Made by a program: the position numbers and the translations under genes
Assembly: GCA_039545275.1 (NCBI GenBank)
Contig: BCHS01000002.1
Span: 1,860,001 to 1,924,000 of the forward strand
Direction: 5' to 3'
Source of the DNA: Pseudomicrostroma phylloplanum
Lineage: Eukaryota; Basidiomycota; Exobasidiomycetes; Microstromatales
DNA: 64,000 nucleotides
Notes under the pieces: model-generated
What the model saw: the letters and a program-made list of their open reading frames with translations, nothing else
What the model was told of the DNA's origin: nothing
Databases searched by the model: none
In this document: one piece after another, positions 55,320-64,000 of the stretch
How the letters are laid out: each line of letters starts with the position of its first letter
How positions within the stretch are numbered: position 1 is the stretch's first letter

Positions 55320-56007
55320 CACTATGAGCCACTCGTCACGCTCATCGGTAAATCAGGTAAGATTCGGTTCGATCAGACAGGACAGGTGCCTGCGTCACTG
55401 ATACAGGACCCTTTCGCGCAAATTCGGCGCAGTCGGATTTCCGTACCAGATTGATTGCCTGGGACGCCTATTGCGTAGTCACCGATTCTAACCTGGACCG
55501 TTGCACGCCCGCACATATTCTGCCCATTTCGCGCCCGGAGGTATGTTGGCATCTGGTTATCTACTATTCTCGAACACACCGCTTCCCCCGCCACGCTGCC
55601 TTCCGCCTGACAGTACTACGGTGAGGTGCTCGGACTCGATCAGGATGCCGGTCTTTATTCGACAGCATACGGCTTGCTGCTCCGAAGGGACATACACGGT
55701 GATTTCGACAATGGCAAGATTGCCTTCTACCCGGACGTGAGTTTGTCGTGAAAGCTGCGTAACAGATGCTACTGTCTGCACGTCTGATCACACCAATGCG
55801 TACCGGCAGGGTAATCGTCTGGTTATCCATGTCTTCGATCTCGACCCGAGCTACCGCCAGTATCACGGGAAGATCCTCCAACCCGACAGATTCCGCGCTA
55901 GGTTCGAGGCCTCAAGCGTGGACCTCCCGCGCTTCCACTATCAACACTGCTGCATCAAGTACATCAGGGGCTATGCGGCCTGCATGGACATTCCCCAGGC
56001 GCAGTGA
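55320..56007 (+). CDS. HNH endonuclease-domain protein (5' end unresolved)
   Basis: Hidden in short exons, each without a long frame of its own: 55320-55356, 55407-55540, 55614-55736 and 55810-56007. The last three join in phase 0 and the first in phase 1, and all four are bounded by GT-AG. The spliced product reads as an HNH_2-type nuclease domain. It has WDAYCVVTDSNLDRCTPAHI with a metal-binding-type AHILPISRPE, then YYGEVLGLDQDAGLY, then the core GLLLRRDIHGDFDNGKIAFY, then NRLVIHVFDLDP and HGKILQPDRFRARFE. The His of AHI, the Asn/Leu-rich GLLL strand and the final His-x-x-Phe-Asp (H..FD) are where the family places catalytic residues. Such HNH_2 proteins occur as stand-alone genes of unknown role in basidiomycetes. 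The start codon and any exon upstream of 55320 are unknown. Confidence 0.7.
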
Positions 56008-56784
56008 TCGTACAATCGAGCGGGCCTTGAGGAGGCACGTGGAAGAATCGGCAGAACCATGTTCCTTGTCACCATTTCTCGTTGGTGTTTCGTCCCGCCC
56101 AATCAACGACACTTCATTCACTATGCACTATCGTGTCTTGCCTCGAAGTGATGCTCTCACTGCCCTCCGAAGGAAAGGCGGTGTGATTCTCGTGCCAATG
56201 GGTTTAGACTTTGTGTTTATGTGTGAGCCTTTGTCGCGGTGAGTGGGGACCCGGCCCCGGTCCGGTGCGTCGGCGCTTCTGTGCGCATCTGCCCCTTCGT
56301 CGGTGTTCCGTGCCGAAGTCGCACGCGAAGTAAGGTTTGTTTGATTGATTGCACCGCATCCCCGTCCCTTGTTCTCCACTTGCCATCGCGGGGCCGGGCT
56401 GTGGTCACCAAGAGATTCCCGCCCGATGCTACGCGGTCATAATGACCCACTGGTCTCCGAGGCCTCGCATCGGCGGCACTGGTCACACATCACCTCATCC
56501 ACCTTTGTACCGCTTCAGCACCTGTATTCGGTCACACTCGCAGCATTCGTTGTCTCCCCTTGCATTCTCCCTGTCTTTTGCATCCCTACGTCTCTTCCTT
56601 CATCATTGAGCCGTTGATCCTCATCTTCAGTCTGCCGTGCATCAACTTGGCTGCGCTTTCCCACACCCTTGCACCACCTGGGCTATAGTCCCTCTGCAGG
56701 ACCTATCTCAGCATACACCTCTAGCATCTTTGTCAGCATAAGGAACGTAGCCTTGCGATCCTCTGGTTCCTCGGACAAAGTGTA
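56008..56784. other. Intergenic, upstream of Sel1-repeat gene
   Basis: No supported gene. The last 300 nt are pyrimidine-rich on the + strand and probably form the promoter and leader of the downstream gene. Confidence 0.45.
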
Positions 56785-59229
56785 ATGTCCGGTCTCTACA
56801 CCACTTCGCGGTCTGGATCAGCATCTTTTTCTTCCTCGCCTCCGTCAATTGCACCCTTGCAAGGCTACTACCGATCAGTTGCCAGCTCTGAAGCTCCTCA
56901 ATACCCTCATTTGGATGGTCAGGGGAGCGGCCGTGAAGGTGTGCCGCCACGACAAGGGAGCTACCTGACTTCAGCAGCATCTCCATACCTGTATTCTGCT
57001 CCAACAATACCACCTTCTGGCGCCGGGCAACCTGCCTCCCTCGACCGCACTCAAAGGTCCGTCTCGGGCGACGGCATGGGCGGGCTGGGACCGTCTGCCT
57101 GTGGCTCGCCGTATCAACCTCATGGGCCTGGCCCCATGGACCTACATGCCCCACAGAGAACACAGCGCTCTGCAACTTCCGACGTCAATCCTCCCGGCCC
57201 AAGTCCCCACGGCTCGGACCACTTCTGGGCCCCGCGATCGCAGCCGTACTCGGATGGGTATGCGCCGGGGGCGGGCCCCCGCAGAGGCAGTCTGCCTGTC
57301 ATTGTGACTTCTCCTGTGCACACTTCCAGCGTGCTTGAATTGAGGCGAGCCAGTGCATCCAGCCAGGCCAGCCACAGCAGCAGTGACAGTAGTGCCGCTG
57401 GTGCTCCTCGCCTCTCTCTACCCCTGCCCACGATGGGCGCCTTGGCTCGTCGTAGAGAGGCAGCCATTGCGAGTGGAGAGGAGTGGCAGAAGGTACAATG
57501 GGCAAGGCGGGTCATGAGGTATGTGGAGCGCGAACATGGAACCGCCGCCAAAGTCTCAGACCCCACCCTTTTACGCTGGATCGGCGATGCCATGGTCACC
57601 ATCAACCGACGAGCCAGTGCATCACCGCCCGATGTGGAGGCCCTGTACCTCCGTGGCGACCTTAAGGCCTCGGGTAATTTCCCAATGTACCACGTCAAAG
57701 ACCCGAGGGACGCCTTTACTGACTTTGAGAAGTCCGGCAGGTCTGGCTTCCCTGCTTCTTGGTACCGCATCGGGAGAGACTATGAACTGCATCAATCGTA
57801 CGCGCTCAGCAAGGATGCATACGAACGGGGCTGCCAGCTCAAAGACACGAACTCGACCTTCCGTATGGGCCGAGCATACCTGTTCGGCCAGTTGAAGGTC
57901 AAGCAAGACTTTGAAAAGGCTTTTACCCTACTCAAGCTTGCGGCTGACATGGCAAACGAAGATCTGCCTGAGCCTAGCTTCTTCTATGGCCAGCTATACG
58001 CAGGAGAATACGCTCATCTCAACATCCCAGGTGAACTCCTTCGGCCCAGATATGACCCAGCTTCTGCTCACATTCCACCCAGCGCTGAGCAGCTGGCACT
58101 ACGACACATTGAGCGGGCTGCCTACCTCAACCATGCATCTGCCCAGCTCAAGCTCGGCTGGGCCTATGAGTATGCAAAGATCGAATGTCCCTTTGATCCC
58201 CTGCTTTCTGTGCAGTACTACTCGCTCGCATCCAAAGGCGGCAAAGCCGAAGCAGACGTTGCACTCTCGCGCTGGTTCCTATGCGGAGCCGAGGGCTGTT
58301 TCGAGAAGAACGAGGCGCTCGCCTTCACCTTTGCCGAGAAAGCTACTCGTCGCAGTCTTCCGGCTGCTGAATTTGCCCTGGCCTACTACTACGAAGTAGG
58401 CGTTGGCTGTGAAAAGAACCTCTCCCTTGCCATGAAGTGGTACCGGAGGTCTGCTGCGCAGGGCAATGCAGATGCGCAGGACAGGCTCACGGCTCTGGCT
58501 GGGTCAAAGGATGCTGCTGTCTCACGCTCTCAGTACGAGGCTGAGCTGAATTCGCAGATGACGCGCGGACACACTGCTGCGAGGAATCTGTCGATCAGAG
58601 AAGGCAGAGGGCGTCGAGGCGCGGGAAGAAGGCCGGTTGATGCCACTGCCGCCAGCATCAGCATCGAAGGCGGTCTGCAGTCTGTCAGCCTCGGCGATGA
58701 TGGGCCTGCAGGGACTTATCCCGGGGCACCGCAGGAATTGAGCAGGAAGAGGACGCTACGAATGGTCAACGAGCTTGCCACTACGCAACAACCGCACCAC
58801 GCCAGCCCCGCATCGGGTCGAAGCACACCGTCTTATAACCAGCCTAGGTCTCGTGTAGGCTCCTCATCCGATCAACCAACTCTTGCGAGCCCAGGGCAGA
58901 CATATCAACAGCGCGCAGGCATTAATCGCACTCCCTCCCCCAGCGGCAGAAGAGCCAATGGCGCCTCAGGCCCGTATGTCACCCCTCCTCCTCAGCAAAG
59001 AATGCAGAGCAACCCAGGTACGCTGCTCAGCCCGGGCACGCCCGAGCAGCGCGATTCGGGCAACAGGCAGGGCAGGAGAGGCTCAGCGGGCACTGCTGCC
59101 AGTGAACGTCGTGTGAGCGAAGGTACTGGGGTGGAGACGCCTGGTGGTGGGAGAAAGTACAGCACCTTTGCCGAGATGGGGCTGCAGAGCTCGGCGATGG
59201 ATAGGGATAAGGACTGTATTATCATGTAG
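56785..59229 (+). CDS. SKT5: Sel1-repeat chitin synthase activator (SKT5/CHS4 family)
   Basis: Single exon, 814 residues. The N-terminal 200 residues are Ser/Pro/Gly/Tyr-rich. A conserved block (RRVMRYVEREHG and DPTLLRWIGDAMVTINR near 235-275) leads into a set of Sel1-like repeats at about 285-570, including ASWYRIGRDYELHQ, AYERGCQLKDTNSTFRMGRA, ASAQLKLGWAYEYAK and PAAEFALAYYYEVGVG. The tail is Ser/Arg/Gly-rich and ends in the CaaX box CIIM. Yeast Chs4/Skt5 likewise ends in a farnesylation box and activates and localises chitin synthase III at the membrane. The Met in the last position favours farnesylation. It lies 1.9 kb downstream of a chitin synthase gene on the same strand, with the HNH gene between them. 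Confidence 0.9.
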   Translation: MSGLYTTSRSGSASFSSSPPSIAPLQGYYRSVASSEAPQYPHLDGQGSGREGVPPRQGSYLTSAASPYLYSAPTIPPSGAGQPASLDRTQRSVSGDGMGGLGPSACGSPYQPHGPGPMDLHAPQRTQRSATSDVNPPGPSPHGSDHFWAPRSQPYSDGYAPGAGPRRGSLPVIVTSPVHTSSVLELRRASASSQASHSSSDSSAAGAPRLSLPLPTMGALARRREAAIASGEEWQKVQWARRVMRYVEREHGTAAKVSDPTLLRWIGDAMVTINRRASASPPDVEALYLRGDLKASGNFPMYHVKDPRDAFTDFEKSGRSGFPASWYRIGRDYELHQSYALSKDAYERGCQLKDTNSTFRMGRAYLFGQLKVKQDFEKAFTLLKLAADMANEDLPEPSFFYGQLYAGEYAHLNIPGELLRPRYDPASAHIPPSAEQLALRHIERAAYLNHASAQLKLGWAYEYAKIECPFDPLLSVQYYSLASKGGKAEADVALSRWFLCGAEGCFEKNEALAFTFAEKATRRSLPAAEFALAYYYEVGVGCEKNLSLAMKWYRRSAAQGNADAQDRLTALAGSKDAAVSRSQYEAELNSQMTRGHTAARNLSIREGRGRRGAGRRPVDATAASISIEGGLQSVSLGDDGPAGTYPGAPQELSRKRTLRMVNELATTQQPHHASPASGRSTPSYNQPRSRVGSSSDQPTLASPGQTYQQRAGINRTPSPSGRRANGASGPYVTPPPQQRMQSNPGTLLSPGTPEQRDSGNRQGRRGSAGTAASERRVSEGTGVETPGGGRKYSTFAEMGLQSSAMDRDKDCIIM

Positions 59230-59440
59230 CCACCCTACAGGGTGGGCGGAGGAGTTGGAAAGGTCCGTAGAGCGCGCACGAAGGACGGAGGTGGATTCCA
59301 TTCTTGCATCACATTCTCATAGTCGATACCCAGCTGCAGCGCTCATACCCGCCGTCAATACTATCTCTAATATGCAAACATTCCTCTATTGAGACTCGGG
59401 GTAGTACGTGTACAAGCTGACAGGACAAAAGAGCTATCGC

Positions 59441-60769
59441 TCATCCTTGCAGGGATCTGATATCAGCCTGCCCCGTCTTGCCCGTCAAGATCAGATCCGC
59501 CATGACGGCTCCCGTTCCAAGTCCCAGTGTGATCCCCCAACAGCTGGCGCCCGCTGTGAGCCAGACGCCCGTCTTTGCGTCTCCTCCTAGCAGCATGTTA
59601 CCTGCTGCCATGGGGAGGTAGCAGGCCTGCTCGGCCACTAGCGTCGCACCTCCACTTTTCTTGCTCTCCTCGATGGCCAGCACGTCTGGGGATAGGACGG
59701 CGGACTGCTCGATCAAGTCCCGCGTCTTCTTGCCATCAAAGACGACCTCCTCGGCCGTTGCAGGCAGCGGCTCGTCGTCACCTCCACCACAGACATAGAC
59801 GGTGCCGTCTGCCCTCGCGTACACTTCCGGGGCAGCCGCGCTGGTTCCCTTGCCCGGACCGCGGGAGAAGCGCATATCGGTGAAGAGGCAGTGGTTACTG
59901 GTTGGCCTGGTGCCCTTGATGATGATGGAGTGGGCGCGGGACCCTGTGACTTGAGCCGCAGAGGAGAGAAGGCGAGACGAAGTACGGGCGGCTGGGAAGA
60001 GCTTCTTGACTAGGGTGCCTGTCCAGGGTCCCGCGGCTATCACTACGTCTGTGATGGGGATCCTCTCCTCTCCCTCGCCACTGGAGACGACCAGACCAGA
60101 CACCCTGCCAGACCCATCCCCGTCCAGCTCGAGACTCTTGGCTGTCGTCCCTAGTCGAACGTCCACCTTGACGTCCTTCTGGCTGCCCAGCTGTTGTGCC
60201 TCCTGCACCAGATACTCGACCAACTTGCCCGGCGTGACTTGCGCCGTTGTGCCCCCTCCTCCCAGCCTAGAAGAGCCAGCAATATGCTCCGTATCAATCC
60301 AGTCCACCTCCTTGCCCACGTTCCCACCACCGCTGCTCTTCCTCCCTCTACCCTTCTTGTCAGATCCAGTCGCATCGTACTCGACGCTGAGCGTCTCCAC
60401 ATCCCGGTATCCCCACTTGTCCCTCCCTCCCGCCCGCTCAGCCAGCTCGCGGTGCAGCCTAAAGCTCAACGAAGCGAGCGAGGCAGTGGCTGCTCCGTGC
60501 CAGTCTTCCGCCAGGAACCCTCCCGCTTTGCCCGAAGCGGCAGGGGCGAGGCGGGAGGCGCTTTCGATTAGATGTAGAGTGGAGTGAGGGGGTAGGGAAG
60601 GGTGAGAGGAGAGGTAGGAGAGGGTGGAGCTGCCCATGATGCCTGCGCCGATGATGGCGATGTGCCGCGGTGGGCTGGAGGTACTCGAGGGTGACATGCT
60701 TCTGGTTCTGGTCGCTGCGGAGGCGAAGAGGGAGAGAGAAGGACGTATGATGGTGTGGATATGACTCAA
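59441..60769 (-). CDS. FAD-dependent oxidoreductase (DAO family)
   Basis: Single exon, 442 residues. The Rossmann FAD site is near residue 36: HIAIIGAGIMGSSTLSYL. ASGKAGGFLAEDW follows, as in D-amino-acid-oxidase-type enzymes. The FAD-binding end is GVWLTAGASCWGITLGLGTG. Low-complexity Gly/Lys insertions occur near 155-170. The first 30 residues are Ser/Thr/Arg-rich without acids and could be a mitochondrial presequence; a second Met at residue 25 would remove it. The substrate is not predictable. Fungal TDA3-like proteins have a similar layout, but I cannot confirm orthology. It is convergent with the Sel1-repeat gene. Confidence 0.82.
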   Translation of the reverse strand: MSHIHTIIRPSLSLFASAATRTRSMSPSSTSSPPRHIAIIGAGIMGSSTLSYLSSHPSLPPHSTLHLIESASRLAPAASGKAGGFLAEDWHGAATASLASLSFRLHRELAERAGGRDKWGYRDVETLSVEYDATGSDKKGRGRKSSGGGNVGKEVDWIDTEHIAGSSRLGGGGTTAQVTPGKLVEYLVQEAQQLGSQKDVKVDVRLGTTAKSLELDGDGSGRVSGLVVSSGEGEERIPITDVVIAAGPWTGTLVKKLFPAARTSSRLLSSAAQVTGSRAHSIIIKGTRPTSNHCLFTDMRFSRGPGKGTSAAAPEVYARADGTVYVCGGGDDEPLPATAEEVVFDGKKTRDLIEQSAVLSPDVLAIEESKKSGGATLVAEQACYLPMAAGNMLLGGDAKTGVWLTAGASCWGITLGLGTGAVMADLILTGKTGQADIRSLQG

Positions 60770-61111
60770 GAGCTAAGGAGAGTGCTTTGACCTTGGTGGC
60801 AAAGTAGACTAGAGAGGTCAAGGGTCGCCTTCCGTAGAAAGATTCCCGCCACGCCCAGCGCTTTCCGCATTGCCGGCTCTGCTCCACAACGCCTCAGCCA
60901 CCCAGCAAGCCATGGCGGTACCAAGCAGAAAGCATTGACATCGAGGTTTCATTAAAGCGTCGTCACTTTTTGTCTGATATGCTACAGACCACCTCGTCTA
61001 TCGTCGCAATGACCAGAGGCGGCCAAGCTGGGGCAAGGTCCTCCTGAAGGTTCCAGCGTAAATGCTGCGATCCAATGGATCACTACTCCTTGCATCTGAC
61101 GCTCCCGCCTC
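60770..61111. other. Intergenic, FAD oxidoreductase promoter
   Basis: The upstream region of the FAD enzyme and the 3' flank of the p24 gene. I see no further feature. Confidence 0.45.
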
Positions 61112-62022
61112 CTAATCGATGAGGTACTTGCGCCTGAAGAACTGACGCAGATGCCACATCTGCCAGATGCCGAGGGCGACCAGCGCTACTAGTGTGAGAG
61201 AGGCGAAGTCTTGTACTCTCGAGTTGGTCGATTCTGTGAAATGAGACAGCAGGGGCGATCAGAGATCATGCGTCTCGAAGTACTTCTGTGCTCCATCTGA
61301 CCACTAAGGGCTTCTTTGTCCCTCCCTGACTACCCGTGCACTCACCATTGGTACCCCGCATCCTCTCTTCCCTCTTCTTCAAGTACTCTAGCCCATCTAG
61401 GATCTCCCCGGCCACGGCCTCCAGCTTCTTCATCTCCGTCTCGAGTCCCGACAGCGACTCTTGGTTGGCAATGGCATTGTAGTCCACTGCGTCCGCACCG
61501 ATGTCCACATCCAGATCGATTGTTGAGCCGGCATTTCCTTGCACGGTTCGTCCTGAGGGAAGTGAGGAGCGTGGGTGGGGCAGGGGAATATTAGCGAGAA
61601 GTATGACGTCGCAGCACAGTAGCAGCTCTACGGTCGCCCGTCGCTCTTTCTCCTTCCCAATGATACCTACGGACAACCAGCTTGTTCGTAATGCATACAC
61701 CCAAATCTGAGTTGGAGTGGGTATTGATGGCCATCCTAGCCTCGCCTTTGACATTCTTCTTTGCCAGATAGACATTGTTGTGTTGGCTAGCATCGACGAT
61801 TTCTACGTCCACCTGCTGTCCCTCTGCGTCAATCGTGGAGTCTGGGATGGGCCCGGTGTTGATTGTGACGATAACCAGTGTATCTGCCAATGCATAGTTC
61901 CATATGCAGCGTGTGGTAGGGGAGGTCTTGGCTAACACGTCGAATTTGATAGACAGAACCGGGGTCGCCAGGAGCAGCGCCGACAGGAAGAGTGAGAGAG
62001 TATTCGACGACAGCAGCCTCAT
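61112..62022 (-). CDS. ERV25: p24 family cargo receptor, delta type (Erv25-like)
   Basis: COPII/COPI vesicle membrane protein cycling between ER and Golgi. The exons are 62022-61671, 61552-61346 and 61233-61112, both junctions in phase 1, about 226 residues. It has a signal peptide (LFLSALLLATPVLS) and a GOLD domain beginning IKFDVLAKTSPTTRCIWNY, with the usual paired cysteines (TRCIW and GVCITNK). A coiled coil (LETEMKKLEAVAGEILDGLE, YLKKREERMR) is followed by one membrane segment (LVALVALGIWQMW). The cytosolic tail HLRQFFRRKYLID has the diphenylalanine/basic sorting signal. The first intron uses a GTAGGT donor, chosen because it restores the frame RTVQGNAGS. It is divergent from the gene at the right edge. 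Confidence 0.93.
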
Positions 62023-62310
62023 GATGTATGATATCAGAAGGAGGTTGCGACCGTATCTTGGGGATGCTGGCGGTCAGGCGAGGAGGAAGATGCGATGGCC
62101 ACGAAGACAATGGAGATGGACGGGCCCCTCTTGCTCAACTCTCTCTCGCCCGCCGGCAGTCACGCTTCCGAGCGCGCTCCGCCGCGCCTTCGAGTCCAAC
62201 CAACACTTCCGCCTTTCCTTCCCGCTGAACCATACCACAGTCTTCCCCTTCACTTCGATCCATGCTTGCTTCCTTGAGCTTCCTCATACCCTCAGTACTA
62301 TAATCGCGGC

Positions 62311-64000
62311 ATGCCTGCGAGAGTCGCCGCTGCGCAGCCAGCAGCAGCAGGGCCCTCTACAGCCCGGACGCGAACCGTCGCGTCCACCTCGAGCATCGGC
62401 AACAAGAAGAAGAGCGTAGTCGCGTCGTCAGACCCTCCAGCTTCCTCATCCTCGGCCCGAATTACGACTGGCCAGAAGGCCATTGCACCTGTTGAGAGGG
62501 CTGCAGCTACTGTGAAGCCACCAGCTCCCAGCCGAACCGATTCTCAGGCTCGGCTCAATGGCAGGACAGCCATCTCGCCGCAACAACAAGCAGCTTCGTC
62601 TGATGCAACGCGGAAGAGGACCACAACAGCAGCAGCAGCATCTGGATCAGGGCGTACAGCAGCCTCCAAGCAGCCGTCACAGACAGCCTTCGAGCCTTTG
62701 TCACCAGATGTGCTGATAGCTACGTTGAAAGAGGGAAAGGCGGTCATTCCTCACACCCTCACCGAGCTCCTGCGCCATCTAAACGTCACCCTGGACCAGC
62801 TGCATCTCAAGCCGCTCCTGCCCTTACCGACGCCGACAGAATCTATCCCATCGAGCTCGGGTCAGCCTCTACACGCGAGCAGGCTATGCAAGCTCGCCTT
62901 CAATGCCGTGATGCAGGCTCTCGCCGCTCTCATCACCTCAGGCTGGCGGATGTCAGCAGCCGAGGCAGACAAGAGCATCACACCTCGCCCTAGAAACGTC
63001 TTGCATGTCGTGGACGCATTTCGGATAGCATGTCGAATGGTACTTGCAGACACCACGGGAGACAAGGAAAGCAAAGATGGGGTCAGGAAGTTTCAGATGG
63101 TCCTTATGACATTGAAGAGAGTTGCTGCTCTGGAGATCAATATTGCATTGCCTTCTGAGCTAGCATTTCTACACGATGAACTTCGTCAACGCTTTCCAGA
63201 GCTTCGCTCAGAGAGCAATATGCGAGCAAGACGAGAGACGGATAGTGTCTCTCCCACCTTGCTGCAGTTTCGATGCTCTGATGCGGCGCAGAGTGGGGAA
63301 GCTCTAATGGCCTTTGTCCTCGATTTTCAGGCCTTGCTTCTCTCGAGGCTGCAGGCGCAAAGCGACCACTCGCTCAGCGACCTTGAAGAGCTCGTTACCA
63401 TGGTGGTAGAAGGAGATGAAGGATTGCTGCCTTGGCTGCGCCAGGCTCAGAGCCTCAAGCTGGGTCAAACACATCCAATCTTCCCTCTGCTGCAAAGAGG
63501 CTGCTACCAGGCCGAAAGGACTCTATCCACCTACGTGACTAAGGTCGACGGCAAGCGCCCTTCTGAGGACAACCTCAAGCTAGAGCATCAACAGCTGATC
63601 TTCCGAGCTCGTAGAGCAGGTGTTGATTGTCTTCTTTGCAGTACCTTCCATGACCTGCCCGGTCAGCCCGGCTCGGGATTAGCTCGGCGTGATGCCCTTC
63701 TACAAAAAGCGGCAAAGATGTTCAAGAGCTTCTGGCGAGAGTGTGCCACAGGAGACGCTGCGACCAAGAGAGCAGTCTATGATGAGGCACGTGCAGCGCT
63801 GGTTGACCTCGAGGCAAGGCTCGGCAAGCTCGACGAGGACTTACCTGCGGATGACAGATGGACTGCTTTGGCAGCCTGGACCGACGTGGTCAATACATGG
63901 AAATGGCTCGCGAAGCACAATGGCGACTTCGACACTATGAGCAGGCTAGAAGGGCGCAACAGTAGCGAAGGGGCAGGCCAGCCCGCTGATCATCAGCCAC
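62311..64000 (+). CDS. Large helical protein, truncated by the window edge
   Basis: An uninterrupted frame runs from ATG 62311 off the end of the window: 563 codons with no stop and good codon usage. The first 130 residues are Ala/Ser/Thr/Gln-rich and basic. After FEPLSPDVLIATLKEGKA the sequence becomes mostly alpha-helical with Leu/Ala-rich helices and scattered Cys, for example FNAVMQALAALITSGWRMS, VLHVVDAFRIACRMVL and WTALAAWTDVVNTWKWLAKH. This looks like the start of a long helical-repeat (TPR-like) protein. The N-terminal region of separase (ESP1/Cut1) is one candidate, but this is only a guess: no diagnostic motif lies in the visible part. It starts 288 nt from the divergent p24 gene. 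Confidence 0.75.
   Translation, partial: MPARVAAAQPAAAGPSTARTRTVASTSSIGNKKKSVVASSDPPASSSSARITTGQKAIAPVERAAATVKPPAPSRTDSQARLNGRTAISPQQQAASSDATRKRTTTAAAASGSGRTAASKQPSQTAFEPLSPDVLIATLKEGKAVIPHTLTELLRHLNVTLDQLHLKPLLPLPTPTESIPSSSGQPLHASRLCKLAFNAVMQALAALITSGWRMSAAEADKSITPRPRNVLHVVDAFRIACRMVLADTTGDKESKDGVRKFQMVLMTLKRVAALEINIALPSELAFLHDELRQRFPELRSESNMRARRETDSVSPTLLQFRCSDAAQSGEALMAFVLDFQALLLSRLQAQSDHSLSDLEELVTMVVEGDEGLLPWLRQAQSLKLGQTHPIFPLLQRGCYQAERTLSTYVTKVDGKRPSEDNLKLEHQQLIFRARRAGVDCLLCSTFHDLPGQPGSGLARRDALLQKAAKMFKSFWRECATGDAATKRAVYDEARAALVDLEARLGKLDEDLPADDRWTALAAWTDVVNTWKWLAKHNGDFDTMSRLEGRNSSEGAGQPADHQP

Noticed and set aside
55766..56242. 158-residue open frame on the + strand
   Set aside because: It is a shifted shadow of the last HNH exon, whose correct frame gives the recognisable nuclease domain.
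1..64000. Transposons or insertion elements
   Set aside because: I saw no transposase, reverse transcriptase, integrase, long terminal repeat or terminal inverted repeat of transposon size. The only notable inverted repeat is the snoRNA stem at 4482-4584.

Overview
This is a GC-rich, intron-containing nuclear segment of a filamentous fungus. The gene set (a PRM1 mating-fusion protein, a class V myosin-motor chitin synthase, a NUM1/ApsA-type cortical dynein anchor, LIS1, a SKN7-type HSF/response-regulator) and the mostly 58-99 nt introns with GTGAGT-type donors point to a basidiomycete. Ustilaginomycotina is my best guess, but that is inference. Genes are dense on both strands, and protein introns were placed by eye from splice signals and reading phase.

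Layout. 0-4.1 kb: an unknown Arg/Ser-rich protein (+) and a DUF1764 protein (-). 4.3-5.8 kb: no convincing protein, but a spliced non-coding transcription unit whose introns carry box C/D snoRNA candidates. One has a guide to the 25S GACUCUAGUUUG stretch (snR78-like) and one a guide to the 18S 530-loop (snR77-like). 5.9-9.9 kb: a secreted, probably GPI-anchored GH1 beta-glucosidase (-) and an Old Yellow Enzyme (-). 10.6-13.65 kb: one unknown gene that needs very short introns and a second, unresolved gene (both -). 13.7-16.4 kb: PRM1. 17.1-21.1 kb: TPS2. 22.1-25.4 kb: SKN7. 26.0-32.2 kb: NUM1-like protein. 32.5 kb: an intron-containing tRNA-Ala(UGC). 32.8-35.3 kb: divergent LCL2 and SRRM1. 35.7-37.3 kb: LIS1 (-). 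38.1-40.5 kb: a Ser-rich conserved fungal protein. 40.8-41.8 kb: a DUF4336 protein (-). 42.4-47.7 kb: a giant BTB plus CAP-Gly protein (-). 48.7-54.9 kb: myosin-chitin synthase. 55.3-56.0 kb: an HNH nuclease gene in short exons. 56.8-59.2 kb: a Sel1-repeat chitin synthase activator ending in a CaaX box. 59.4-62.0 kb: an FAD oxidoreductase and a p24 cargo receptor (both -). 62.3 kb to the edge: a truncated large helical protein.

Two functional themes recur. Dynein and microtubule functions (cortical anchor, LIS1, a CAP-Gly protein) lie within 26-48 kb. Cell-wall chitin synthesis (a motorised synthase and a Sel1/CaaX activator) lies within 48.7-59.2 kb. Neither is an operon; the clustering may be coincidental. 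The least expected content is the snoRNA host locus, the BTB/CAP-Gly protein, and the HNH gene between the two chitin genes.
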